DNA of 47,023 nucleotides from Lachnospiraceae bacterium. Its GTDB lineage: Bacteria; Bacillota; Clostridia; Lachnospirales; Lachnospiraceae. The notes below the pieces were generated by a model, which saw only the letters and a program-made list of their open reading frames with translations, was not told where the DNA came from and searched no databases. Positions 7,412 to 15,456 of the stretch are shown here, piece by piece; the stretch's first letter is position 1, and every line of letters starts with the position of its first letter. The stretch covers positions 1 to 47,023 of the forward strand of contig JAAUZD010000051.1 of assembly GCA_014804785.1 (NCBI GenBank), written 5' to 3'. The position numbers and the translations under genes were made by a program.

Positions 7412-8221
7412 CTATATCGATAATTCCGGCGGCAATATCATCTGATAGCTGCCTTTTCTGGACACCTTTCCTTTAAAAACTGCAATAATTACTTTTTCAA
7501 ACTGTTTTCTTCCCATACTTCCACTTATTTCCATGGTATCTATTTCATATCCCTCCAGCATACCGCTGTCCTTTCCAATGCTGTGATAAGGAATGACCTT
7601 ATATTTTTCTGGTTTCATCCATCGTCTTAAATTTCTCCACTCATCTGCATCCAGTATTGCCACCGGCTTTTGGCTGACAGGTTCCACCAGACCGTTTCCG
7701 GTATCAATCAGCGCATCAATCGTCAGAGTGCCCTCATCCCCCGGAATGCTGACCTGACAAAAATGATTCTCCTGTCTCTTCCGATATATGGCAATCAGCT
7801 TCTTGCCAATCATAAAACCGACAAAACCGATTCCAGCAACCACTGATGCGCAGTCGCCATGTTCCGCAAGCCATCTGTTTTTACCCTTAAGAAAGATTAT
7901 GAACCCTCCCATTAAGAAAGATAATATATAGAGAGTTCCTAAAACCCGGAGCAGTTCTTTAAGACCTTTTGTCCTGCATGTAATCTTTATCATCAGCATT
8001 CCTACAGGAATCATCCCAAACAGTACCTTCAGCATATATGATATCCCCGGCAGACACAGGATGATGCAATACCCCGCTGCACCTGCGGCGCTTCCTGCAA
8101 AAATTCTTGGATACGTGGCAGTTTTTCCAAGTACCTTCACAGTAAGTGTGAGCAGGTATAAGTCCATGACCAGATTTAATAAAAATATGCTGTCAATATA
8201 AATGGTACCTTGTAATTGCAC
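7412..8221 (-). CDS. spoIIGA: Sigma-E processing peptidase SpoIIGA
   Basis: SpoIIGA is a septum-located aspartic protease that cleaves pro-SigE after a signal from the forespore. The N-terminal half carries about five membrane segments (YIDSIFLLNLVMDLYLLTLT and following). The cytoplasmic half has the aspartic protease motif ALIDTGNGL with the conserved Asp-Thr-Gly. The frame opens at 8242, but the GTG at 8221, with GGAGGTGAAGG upstream, gives the usual N-terminus (QLQGTIYIDS), so I prefer it (269 residues). It is followed after 27 bases by sigE. Confidence 0.9.
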   Translation of the reverse strand: MQLQGTIYIDSIFLLNLVMDLYLLTLTVKVLGKTATYPRIFAGSAAGAAGYCIILCLPGISYMLKVLFGMIPVGMLMIKITCRTKGLKELLRVLGTLYILSFLMGGFIIFLKGKNRWLAEHGDCASVVAGIGFVGFMIGKKLIAIYRKRQENHFCQVSIPGDEGTLTIDALIDTGNGLVEPVSQKPVAILDADEWRNLRRWMKPEKYKVIPYHSIGKDSGMLEGYEIDTMEISGSMGRKQFEKVIIAVFKGKVSRKGSYQMILPPELSI

Positions 8222-8259
8222 TTTGCAATCCTTCACCTCCATTTCTTATGTACTTGTTC

Positions 8260-8292
8260 ATTATAAACATTAACGTCTTCATAATTTGTCAA
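8260..8292 (-). promoter_or_regulatory. spoIIG-type promoter with 21-bp spacer and Spo0A-like boxes
   Basis: On the minus strand a perfect -35 TTGACA (8287-8292) and a perfect -10 TATAAT (8260-8265) are separated by 21 bases instead of 17. The B. subtilis spoIIG promoter likewise has consensus hexamers with an abnormally long spacer, and needs Spo0A. A Spo0A-box-like TGTCAAA (8287-8293, plus strand) overlaps the -35. A second one, TGTCGCA on the minus strand (8330-8336), lies near -80. Each has one mismatch to TGTCGAA. Confidence 0.7.
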
Positions 8293-8382
8293 AACGTTGT
8301 CCTTTAAGGGGGGTCATTCATCGCGGTATTGCGACATGGATTGCGGCTCAAAAGCGGGGGATAGGGGTTGTGAGCAGCAGAA

Positions 8383-8647
8383 GGGGCGTGTATTTATGGC
8401 GCGGGCCGGATAAAAAATCTGCTTCGGACCTTATGGAAGGTGGTTAGAAGAATAAGTATCCCTTTGAATCACCCAGCAATCGTCGGACAGGACGTCCGAC
8501 GAAGGCGTAACTTGGTCCATGGGTGGACCAAATACGCCGCTTGCGTCACTCTTGACACACCTACCAAGGGATACTCTATTCTTCTTACCACCGCACATAG
8601 GTCCGAAGCAGATTTTTTATCCGGCCCGCGCCATAAATACACGCCCC
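8383..8647 (+). repeat. Giant hairpin element, copy 1
   Basis: Arms at 8383-8430 and 8600-8647 are perfect 48-bp inverted repeats. Inside lie a second stem (8456-8464 with 8566-8574) and a core with two nested hairpins: GTCGGAC-AGGAC-GTCCGAC, and GGCGTA followed by TTGGTCC pairing with GGACCAA then TACGCC. The core is shared with two other copies in this window while the arms are not. Outside 8383/8647 the complementarity fades gradually. It fills the gap between the spoIIGA promoter and the end of the aminopeptidase gene. Whether it acts as RNA or DNA is unknown. Confidence 0.85.
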
Positions 8648-8705
8648 ATCTGCCAGCCGCCCCATACCACGCCCACATCCAGAACCACCGCGACGCCCTA
8701 CCGCG

Positions 8706-9980
8706 TTACTTCTCACAAAACCCCTTAAGCACCCGCACCAGATACTCCACATCTGCGCTTCCTGCCGTCTCCACCGCAGAATGCATAGCAAGCTGCGCCA
8801 GTCCAATATCCACAGTCGGCACAGACACCTGCCCCGCCGAAATATTCCCCAACGTAGAACCTCCGGCGATATCCGAACGATTATGATAATCCTGATAAGG
8901 CACGCCAGCTTCCCTGCACAAAGATTTCATAACCGCCTCCGAATACCCATCAGTAGTATACTTCTGCCCTCCATGATGCTTAATCACAATCCCCCCATTT
9001 AACACCGGTCTGTTTCCCGGGTCCGCCTTTTCCGTATGATTTGGGTGAAGAGCATGGGCATTATCAGCAGAAATCATAAAGCTGTCCGCCAAAAGCCTTA
9101 AGTAGTCGCTTCCGGTTTTTCCAAGGCTTTCCCCTATCCTTTCCATGGTGTCTTTCAGAAATGTGGAAGCTGCTCCCTGCCTAGTATGGCTCCCCACCTC
9201 TTCATTATTGAAAATGACGCACATTGTACAATAATCCTTCGGGTTCACCCCTATGACTGCCTCCATGGAAGCATAAACACATTCCAGATCATCCAGTCTC
9301 GGCGCAATCATCATCTCCCCGCAAGCTCCGGCAATTCTTCCCTTTTCCCTGACATATAAAAACAGATCATCACCAAGTATCTCATCCGCCTGTACCCCGG
9401 CAAGCGCTGCCAGCTTTTCTGTTAAACTGCCCTTTGTCCGGCAGCTTCCCATAAGAGGAAGTAAATCTGTCTGGGGATTGAACTCCATCCCCTTATTGGC
9501 ATCTCGATTCATGTGGATCGCAAGGCTGGGAATGACCAGCAGATCCTCATCCACATTCACATTCACCTCTTTCAGACCATCTTCACTGCTAATTACTACC
9601 CTTCCTGCCACCGAAAGACACCGGTCAAACCATGTGGAGTAAATCGCCCCGCCATACCCTTCTGTATTCAGCTTAAGATATTGATCCTCCACCGTCATTT
9701 CAGGATTGGTCTTAAGCTGAAAGGAGGGAGAATCACTGTGGGATGCTATCATATGAAAGCCCCTTAACTCCCCTTCCGGAACTCTGAATGCAATCAGAGA
9801 AGATCCGCCGCGTTTCACATAATAACTTCCTCCGCTCAAGATTTCCCATGCATCTCTTTCCCTAAGCTCCTTAAATCCATTTTCCTTAAACTGTCTCTCC
9901 ACATTACCGATTACATGATAACAACTCACACCTTTGTCAATAAACGCAAGACATTTTTCTGCCCATTCCAAATTCATCAT
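8706..9980 (-). CDS. M18-family aminopeptidase
   Basis: This is a cytosolic dinuclear-zinc aminopeptidase of the aspartyl-aminopeptidase family (M18), 424 residues, near the usual 430. Visible motifs are the first metal-binding HSDSP, the DRCLSVAGRVV segment, the metal site DDLECVYA, the catalytic NNEEVGSHTRQGA and the C-terminal PTVDIGLAQLAMHSAVE with a metal-binding His. It releases acidic or neutral N-terminal residues from peptides. It is transcribed toward spoIIGA, but giant hairpin copy 1 and the spoIIG promoter separate them, so co-transcription is unlikely. The stop lies only about 60 bases past the hairpin arm. Confidence 0.92.
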   Translation of the reverse strand: MMNLEWAEKCLAFIDKGVSCYHVIGNVERQFKENGFKELRERDAWEILSGGSYYVKRGGSSLIAFRVPEGELRGFHMIASHSDSPSFQLKTNPEMTVEDQYLKLNTEGYGGAIYSTWFDRCLSVAGRVVISSEDGLKEVNVNVDEDLLVIPSLAIHMNRDANKGMEFNPQTDLLPLMGSCRTKGSLTEKLAALAGVQADEILGDDLFLYVREKGRIAGACGEMMIAPRLDDLECVYASMEAVIGVNPKDYCTMCVIFNNEEVGSHTRQGAASTFLKDTMERIGESLGKTGSDYLRLLADSFMISADNAHALHPNHTEKADPGNRPVLNGGIVIKHHGGQKYTTDGYSEAVMKSLCREAGVPYQDYHNRSDIAGGSTLGNISAGQVSVPTVDIGLAQLAMHSAVETAGSADVEYLVRVLKGFCEK

Positions 9981-10078
9981 CTTTTCCCTTTCCTATAACA
10001 TCTTAATTTTTTCACCAAAAAACTTCCGGCGGTATTCGCTGGAAGTTTCCATGCTAATCGCACTGACAGTATATTTTG

Positions 10079-10270
10079 TTACAGCTTTAATTTCTCTGCA
10101 ATCCCCTCATTGCCTCTGATAGAAGCCCGTAAACGGTTATTTTTCTCATCACTTCTACGAAGTTCTTCCATATCAATCTCAAAATCATCGCTTCCATCTA
10201 TTTGAGGAATCGGAAATGTTATCATTCCCAAATCGTCTAACGTAAAGAGTGACGTCTTTTTTGCATCCAT
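10079..10270 (-). CDS. Small hypothetical protein
   Basis: This 63-residue acidic protein has no domain that I recognise; residues 14-35 (DLGMITFPIPQIDGSDDFEI) could be a short structured part. A strong AGGAGG ribosome site lies seven bases before the ATG. It begins nine bases after the stop of another small ORF, so the two are probably co-transcribed. Base composition is AT-richer than the neighbouring aminopeptidase and ftsZ genes, which suggests acquired DNA. A toxin-antitoxin-like or regulatory pair is possible but unsupported. Confidence 0.45.
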   Translation of the reverse strand: MDAKKTSLFTLDDLGMITFPIPQIDGSDDFEIDMEELRRSDEKNNRLRASIRGNEGIAEKLKL

Positions 10271-10279
10271 AAAAGCCTC

Positions 10280-10474
10280 CTAACTATAGAACAGACCCAC
10301 TTCGCTACACCTAACCAAAAAGGTTAATGCTGCTCTGTACCTTTCTACCACTGAATTACTTATATTATATTCATCAGCACATTCTTTAATCAATCTGACA
10401 GCAGCTTGTCTGTCAAACTTTTTATCCTTTTGAATATAGTGAACCGTTCCCTGATTAGAAACCACCACCAACAT
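10280..10474 (-). CDS. Small hypothetical protein
   Basis: The 64-residue product (MLVVVSNQGTVHYIQKDKKF, then AVRLIKECADEYNISNSVVERYRAALTFLVRC) is mainly helical after a short N-terminal strand. It matches no family that I recognise. The ribosome site is weak. It precedes the 63-residue ORF by nine bases on the same strand. The two may be a functional pair inserted between ftsZ and the aminopeptidase gene. Confidence 0.4.
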   Translation of the reverse strand: MLVVVSNQGTVHYIQKDKKFDRQAAVRLIKECADEYNISNSVVERYRAALTFLVRCSEVGLFYS

Positions 10475-10491
10475 CTTTACTCTAGTATAAA

Positions 10492-10644
10492 CTAATAAAA
10501 AATGTAAATCAACAAGCGAAAAGGTTTTTGTTCCGGTGTAAATCCCTTATACTCAATATGTGGTACTTTTTCAATGGCAATATCTGTAATTTCTATTTTT
10601 TTGTCTCGCTTCTTTGCCTGCCTCAGTTTGTCTTTTTCACACAT
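10492..10644 (-). CDS. Short lysine-rich hypothetical ORF, possibly a gene remnant
   Basis: The frame opens at 10692 inside the ftsZ terminator, so a start at the internal ATG at 10644 is more plausible (about 50 residues: MCEKDKLRQAKKRDKKIEIT, then IEKVPHIEYKGFTPEQKPF). The last residues turn hydrophobic and aromatic (LLIYIFY), as often happens when a frame runs out of its real coding part. It could be the truncated start of a longer gene. No function is assigned. Confidence 0.25.
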   Translation of the reverse strand: MCEKDKLRQAKKRDKKIEITDIAIEKVPHIEYKGFTPEQKPFRLLIYIFY

Positions 10645-10684
10645 CATCCAATATCTCCAATCATTGAACCTATTTTGCACAAAA

Positions 10685-10710
10685 GGCTGCACACCTTCCG
10701 GTATACAGCC
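10685..10710 (-). terminator. Terminator of ftsZ
   Basis: On the minus strand an 11-bp stem (GGCTGTATACC with GGTGTGCAGCC, two G-U pairs) and a GGAA loop are followed by TTTTGTG. It lies 35 bases after the ftsZ stop and ends the leftward dcw transcription. Confidence 0.75.
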
Positions 10711-10745
10711 TTTGAATTTCTTATAAAAAATATTCCTATATGTTC

Positions 10746-11948
10746 TTATCTCTTCTGCAGAAAATCCGGTATCTTAAGCGGCTTATCCGCAACATTGCTC
10801 CTAATATCTCCTGGGCTGTTGATTCCGGGAACCGGTCTTCTGGGTGCCTGTCCGCCATTCGGAGCGGAATGTCCTGGAATAGCATTCACACCATCAGATG
10901 TGCCAGTTCCGCGCAGGGAAACGTTAGGTGTAACAGGTTTCATATATTTACCGGAAAATGTGCTGTAAGGTGACAGCGGTTTATTGGTAGGCAGAGTCTC
11001 ATCCTCAAGTCCTGTAGCAATGACGGTGATTCTGCAGCTGTCGCCCTTGGTCTCGTCATACATAGCGCCAAAGATAATGTTGACATCATCGCCTGCCAGT
11101 TCCTGAACATAGCTTGCCGCATCAGAGGCATCTGCAAGTGTAATATCACCCGATACATTGATGATAACATGTGTCGCCCCGGAAATCGTTGTTTCAAGAA
11201 GGGGACTCTCAACTGCCATTTTAACAGCTTCGCTTGCCTTGTCATCGCCTTTTCCTTCACCAATACCGATATGGGCAATTCCCTTATCCTTCATAACCGT
11301 CTGGACATCTGCAAAATCAAGATTGATGACTGCCGGAACGTTGATCAGATCCGTGATACCCTGAACTGCCTGCTGGAGCACTTCATCCGCTTTCTTAAGA
11401 GCATCCGGCATGGTTGTCCTTCTGTCCACGATTTCAAGTAATTTATCATTAGGAATCACGATTAAGGTATCTACATTATCTTTAATCTTCTCAATACCGC
11501 TTATTGCATTGACCATACGGGCTTTTGCTTCAAAACGGAAAGGCTTTGTCACAACGCCTACCGTAAGAATTCCCATATCTTTTGCCAGCTTGGCAACAAC
11601 AGGTGCCGCACCGGTTCCGGTACCGCCTCCCATACCGCAGGTCACGAACACCATATCCGCTCCCTTAAGAGCAGCTGCGATTTCTTCACTGCTCTCCTCA
11701 GCTGCTTTCTCACCAATTTCCGGCTTCGCTCCTGCACCTAATCCTTTGGTCAGTTTTTCACCAATCTGAAGCAGCTTCGGTGCCCTACATAGCTGCAATG
11801 CCTGTTTATCTGTATTAATACCGATAAATTCAACTCCGGTAATGCTTTCGTCTACCATTCTATTGACAGCATTATTACCTGCGCCTCCTACACCGATTAC
11901 TATAATCTTGGCAGCAGATTCAGCATCGTTTGTCTTAATTTCCAGCAA
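10746..11948 (-). CDS. ftsZ: Cell division protein FtsZ
   Basis: FtsZ is the tubulin-like GTPase that forms the division ring. The product has the N-terminal GTP-binding motif [15 protein letters not shown], the tubulin signature [13 protein letters not shown], the T7 loop region [11 protein letters not shown] and a C-terminal tail [13 protein letters not shown], the conserved FtsA/SepF-binding peptide. The start is placed at the TTG at 11948: AAGGAGG lies eight bases upstream, and it gives the family-typical N-terminus [11 protein letters not shown]. The upstream ATGs lack a suitable ribosome site. The protein then has 400 residues. It is last in the dcw cluster and a terminator follows. Confidence 0.96.
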   Translation of the reverse strand: MLEIKTNDAESAAKIIVIGVGGAGNNAVNRMVDESITGVEFIGINTDKQALQLCRAPKLLQIGEKLTKGLGAGAKPEIGEKAAEESSEEIAAALKGADMVFVTCGMGGGTGTGAAPVVAKLAKDMGILTVGVVTKPFRFEAKARMVNAISGIEKIKDNVDTLIVIPNDKLLEIVDRRTTMPDALKKADEVLQQAVQGITDLINVPAVINLDFADVQTVMKDKGIAHIGIGEGKGDDKASEAVKMAVESPLLETTISGATHVIINVSGDITLADASDAASYVQELAGDDVNIIFGAMYDETKGDSCRITVIATGLEDETLPTNKPLSPYSTFSGKYMKPVTPNVSLRGTGTSDGVNAIPGHSAPNGGQAPRRPVPGINSPGDIRSNVADKPLKIPDFLQKR

Positions 11949-12070
11949 GGGTATGTCCTCCTTCATCATTCCCGCAACGAACTGCACACATTATATGCCA
12001 GTTTATTGAACTCTTATAGACTATCATATAATTTTTTCTTTGAATTATCAACCACAAATTTTAGTTTTTT

Positions 12071-12916
12071 TTAGTTTTTCATTTCATCTCCCATCACTTT
12101 GTCCGGCTCAAAAGATGTTTTTTTCGTTTCTTCGGTATAATTTTCCATATGAAGGGTCCCTTTTTCCCCTAAAAGACTGGGAATCATATATTGTAGCTTC
12201 ATAATTTTCTCATCCAGATTTTCCCCTGTTCCTAATGCTGCCTTCACCTCTTCAAAATACAGTGTCAACGTTCCGTCACTGCCAAAATAGATCCGGTCTA
12301 CCGAAAGGTTGTACTTATTCACGAGCTGTGTAATGTTTAAAATGGATGTAAAGATTGCCGGATCCTCAACCGGCAGCGGCTCATACACAATTACATGATC
12401 GAATTTGAGCCCAGTCACCATAGGAACCCCATCCGTCTTTTCAAGAGAACTCTCCACCACAATACCGTCCTTGTCAAAATACATATAACGTTCCAGATAT
12501 TCCACATAGCCTGCCAGCGCTTTCTCATAAACCTCTATTTTAATAGTGTGGGGATCTATGACGGAAACATCCATTTTCTCTATAAAAGGAACATTTTCTA
12601 TCCCCTTGTCCTTATACATCAAAGATAAAAGAAGGGAATTATTCCCATAATGCCCTTCCATTACCATACTCATGATTTCTTCATTCGTATAGTGAACGTT
12701 TCCCTCTACATATACCGTAGTGACCGTATAATTCGTTATAATATAGGAAAAGCCAGCCGCCAGAATCACAAAAACGGCTGCCAGTATACCGCCAATGCCC
12801 AGCAGGCTCTTGTGCCCTCTTATATACTCACCCAGACTGACTTTTTCCTTTGTTTTTACTGGCACTGTATTTACTTTTTTAACCTGTTTCTTTTTTTTGG
12901 TTTTCTTTTTTGCCAT
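12071..12916 (-). CDS. ftsQ: Cell division protein FtsQ/DivIB
   Basis: The 281-residue bitopic membrane protein has a lysine-rich cytoplasmic N-terminus (MAKKKTKKKKQVKK), one membrane span at about residues 38-62, then a POTRA domain (VTTVYVEGNVHYTNEEIMSM) and the beta domain (VPFIEKMDVSVIDPHTIKIEV, VPMVTGLKFD). It joins FtsL and DivIC/FtsB in the divisome complex that controls septal peptidoglycan synthesis. It lies between murA and ftsZ in the dcw order, 33 bases after murA. Confidence 0.9.
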   Translation of the reverse strand: MAKKKTKKKKQVKKVNTVPVKTKEKVSLGEYIRGHKSLLGIGGILAAVFVILAAGFSYIITNYTVTTVYVEGNVHYTNEEIMSMVMEGHYGNNSLLLSLMYKDKGIENVPFIEKMDVSVIDPHTIKIEVYEKALAGYVEYLERYMYFDKDGIVVESSLEKTDGVPMVTGLKFDHVIVYEPLPVEDPAIFTSILNITQLVNKYNLSVDRIYFGSDGTLTLYFEEVKAALGTGENLDEKIMKLQYMIPSLLGEKGTLHMENYTEETKKTSFEPDKVMGDEMKN

Positions 12917-12949
12917 GTAAATCTTCCATTCTTACTCAGAGCGCTGATT

Positions 12950-14203
12950 TTACCCGATATAAATATTTGCGCCAAGGTTCTGATAATCCCTGCAGATATC
13001 TTCATATCCCCGTTCAATGAAATGACGGTTCTTTACAATTGTTTCTCCAACTGCCATAACCCCTGCAATCACAAGGGCAGCTCCCCCCCGCAATTCCTCT
13101 GCGGTCACTTCACATCCCAGAAGACTATCCACTCCTGTGATCACTGCCTGACGCTTTCCTTTCATTTCAATGTGCGCCCCCATTGTTTTAAGCGGCTCCA
13201 CAATATGGAATCGGTTTTCAAAAATTGTTTCCTCTATGACGCTGACTCCCCTTGCAGTTGCCAGCACAGCCATCAGCGGAGACTGCATATCTGTGGGAAA
13301 GCCGGGATAGATTTCTGTTTTCAGATAAGGGATTGCCTTCCTGTCTTCATCTGCGATTACATTCAGCCCTTCCCTGAAAATGTGTATCTGCGCCCCTATT
13401 TCTTCCGCTGTCTTCAACATGCTTCGCATCTGTGCCACAGGAGCATCCTCCAGAAAAATATGACCTCCGGCGCCAAGCACGCTCATCAGATAAGTTCCTG
13501 CCACAATACGGTCTGCCGGTATGCGGAAACGGATTCCATGGAGCCTATGACCTCCCTGAATGATTAACACCGAACCGCCAATCCCTTCAATGACTGCCCC
13601 TGCTTCCCGCAGGAACTCGCACAATGTGACGATTTCCGGCTCCATGGCAGCGTTCTGGAGTACGGTCACCCCTTTTGCCATGACAGAGGCAAGGATCACA
13701 TTTTCCGTAGCGCCTACACTGGAGATTGGCAGCCGGATCACCGCGCCTTCCAATTCCTTTACTCTTGCTGTGAAGCAGCCTTCTTTCTCATATATGGAAA
13801 CTCCCATTCTGCGCAGCGCATTTAAGTGCAGATCGATTGGTCTCTCCCCTATCACGCATCCGCCGGGATAAGCCATTGTCACCTCACCCATTCTGGCAAG
13901 CATGGCTCCTAAGAGCGTAATGGATGAGCGCATACCCGTAACATTTTCACCCGACATCGTATCTTCCGACAGATTTCTCGCATCAATCATAAGCGTATGC
14001 TCTGTCCTGCTTATCCTGCATCCTATGCCTGCCAGCAGTTCCTGCATATGATGTACATCCGAAATACAGGGACAATTCTCTATAATGCAGACGTCCTCTA
14101 TCAAAAGAGCGGCTGCCATCACCGGCAGCACAGCATTTTTGGAACCTTGTATTTTTGTTTCTCCAAAAAGAGCATTTCCTCCTCTAATATGAATAGCATC
14201 CAA
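12950..14203 (-). CDS. murA: UDP-N-acetylglucosamine 1-carboxyvinyltransferase (MurA)
   Basis: MurA transfers enolpyruvate from PEP to UDP-GlcNAc, the first committed step of peptidoglycan synthesis. The 417-residue protein shows the two-fold EPT repeat, the N-terminal IQGSKNAVLPVMAAALL substrate motif, the catalytic Cys in GGCVIGERPIDLHL (the Cys targeted by fosfomycin) and the C-terminal GGAALVIAGVMA. It sits between ftsW and ftsQ. The slot where many clusters carry murG (after ftsW) holds no murG here. Confidence 0.95.
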   Translation of the reverse strand: MDAIHIRGGNALFGETKIQGSKNAVLPVMAAALLIEDVCIIENCPCISDVHHMQELLAGIGCRISRTEHTLMIDARNLSEDTMSGENVTGMRSSITLLGAMLARMGEVTMAYPGGCVIGERPIDLHLNALRRMGVSIYEKEGCFTARVKELEGAVIRLPISSVGATENVILASVMAKGVTVLQNAAMEPEIVTLCEFLREAGAVIEGIGGSVLIIQGGHRLHGIRFRIPADRIVAGTYLMSVLGAGGHIFLEDAPVAQMRSMLKTAEEIGAQIHIFREGLNVIADEDRKAIPYLKTEIYPGFPTDMQSPLMAVLATARGVSVIEETIFENRFHIVEPLKTMGAHIEMKGKRQAVITGVDSLLGCEVTAEELRGGAALVIAGVMAVGETIVKNRHFIERGYEDICRDYQNLGANIYIG

Positions 14204-14280
14204 ATTCTCACCTTCTGCCTTCCGGTTTAAAAGTTCGACCTATTCTACTATATGTATGCTCTCTTGGAATGCATCTTGTA

Positions 14281-15456
14281 CTATAAATCTTTTAACCGTA
14301 TTCCTCTGCCTACACTTAAGACAATTCCTATTTCTATCAGCAAAAAGAGAACGGAAGATCCTCCATAACTGATAAACGGAAGGGAAATACCTGTATTGGG
14401 AATCGTATTCGTTACAACCGCTACATTCAAAATAACCTGTATCGCAATATGCCCCATGACCCCCACCACTAAAAGAGCGCCGAACAGATCCGGTGCATTG
14501 TTGGCAATTACCATAAACCGCCATATCAAAAGGATAAATAAGAGCAAAATGGAGATTGCTCCAAACAGTCCCAGTTCTTCGCAAATGATGGAAAAAATCA
14601 TATCATTCTGAGCCTCCGGCAGAAATCCCAGTTTCTGCATACTCTGCCCAAGTCCTTTTCCCAGAATTCCCCCTGAACCTATGGCATACAGCGCCTGCAG
14701 CGTCTGGAAACCCTTGCTGCTGGCATATGCCTCCGGATCCAGCCACGCCAAGATACGGCCACCTCGCACACCAAGACTGCCGGAATCTGCCAGGTTCACA
14801 ATTACAACCACCGCCAATACACACACCGCTATACCCGCCAATCCCAGCAGGATAAATCGTTTATAGTCCGGACTTGAAACAAAAAGCATCAGCGCTGCGA
14901 TTCCAAAAATGATGATGGCGGAACTCATATTTTCTGTGACCTTCCACACCAGAAGACATATCGGCATAGGTATCATCAATACGATAAAAAATCCTTTCCC
15001 GGTTCTGATATTCCGCCCAATCCGGCAGATCAGACTTGCAAGGAATAAAATCATTCCCAGCTTTGCAATCTCTGCAGGCTGGATAGACATACCTGCTATC
15101 CGCAGCCAGCGCTTAGCGCCGTTGACTTCATAACCAAAAGGAATGATCAAAAGAATCATTATAATGGACACCACATATCCTAATGCCGCAAAATGCTCCC
15201 AAAAATGATAGGGAATATTTGCAACCACAATCATAGCTGCCATACCGAGAATCGTGGACAAAAGCTGCTTTTTCAGGAAAAGCGCCGGATCTCCCTGCTG
15301 GCTTCCGTCATAGGAACTAGTGGAATACAGCATTACCAGACCAAAAGCAAGCAAAAACAGCACAATGAACAACAGGGTATAGTCAAAAAAAGACTCCTGC
15401 TGTCCTCTGTTCCGCCTTCTTAGATTGTTTCCGTATCTTCTTTCTGCCAAAACCAC
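14281..15456 (-). CDS. ftsW: SEDS-family peptidoglycan polymerase FtsW/SpoVE
   Basis: The 391-residue polytopic protein has about ten membrane segments and the SEDS signatures: the ALVMLYSTSSYDG-type first helix end (here GLVMLYSTSSYDG), PAEIAKLGMILFLA, and GISLPFISYGGSSVL near the C-terminus. SEDS proteins polymerise lipid II together with a class B PBP. The start is the GTG at 15456, overlapping the murD stop (TAGTG), with GGAG just upstream. FtsW (vegetative) or SpoVE (sporulation) cannot be separated by sequence alone. As the only SEDS gene in this cluster, it could serve both FtsI and SpoVD. Confidence 0.93.
   Translation of the reverse strand: MVLAERRYGNNLRRRNRGQQESFFDYTLLFIVLFLLAFGLVMLYSTSSYDGSQQGDPALFLKKQLLSTILGMAAMIVVANIPYHFWEHFAALGYVVSIIMILLIIPFGYEVNGAKRWLRIAGMSIQPAEIAKLGMILFLASLICRIGRNIRTGKGFFIVLMIPMPICLLVWKVTENMSSAIIIFGIAALMLFVSSPDYKRFILLGLAGIAVCVLAVVVIVNLADSGSLGVRGGRILAWLDPEAYASSKGFQTLQALYAIGSGGILGKGLGQSMQKLGFLPEAQNDMIFSIICEELGLFGAISILLLFILLIWRFMVIANNAPDLFGALLVVGVMGHIAIQVILNVAVVTNTIPNTGISLPFISYGGSSVLFLLIEIGIVLSVGRGIRLKDL

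Noticed and set aside
8383-8647. Giant hairpin as a simple Rho-independent terminator
   Set aside because: It is far too long, has no U-tract at the stem end, and a conserved core independent of the flanks.
8440-8886. 148-residue plus-strand ORF and several overlapping ORFs at 8469-8806
   Set aside because: They arise from the palindromic hairpin and from the opposite strand of the aminopeptidase gene; composition is Pro/Arg/His-rich with no domain.
12650-13567. 305-residue plus-strand ORF opposite ftsQ and murA
   Set aside because: It is a shadow of two well-supported genes on the minus strand, rich in Cys, His and Phe.
14240-14584. 114-residue minus-strand ORF overlapping ftsW
   Set aside because: Different frame of the ftsW 3' end; the SEDS motifs are in the other frame.
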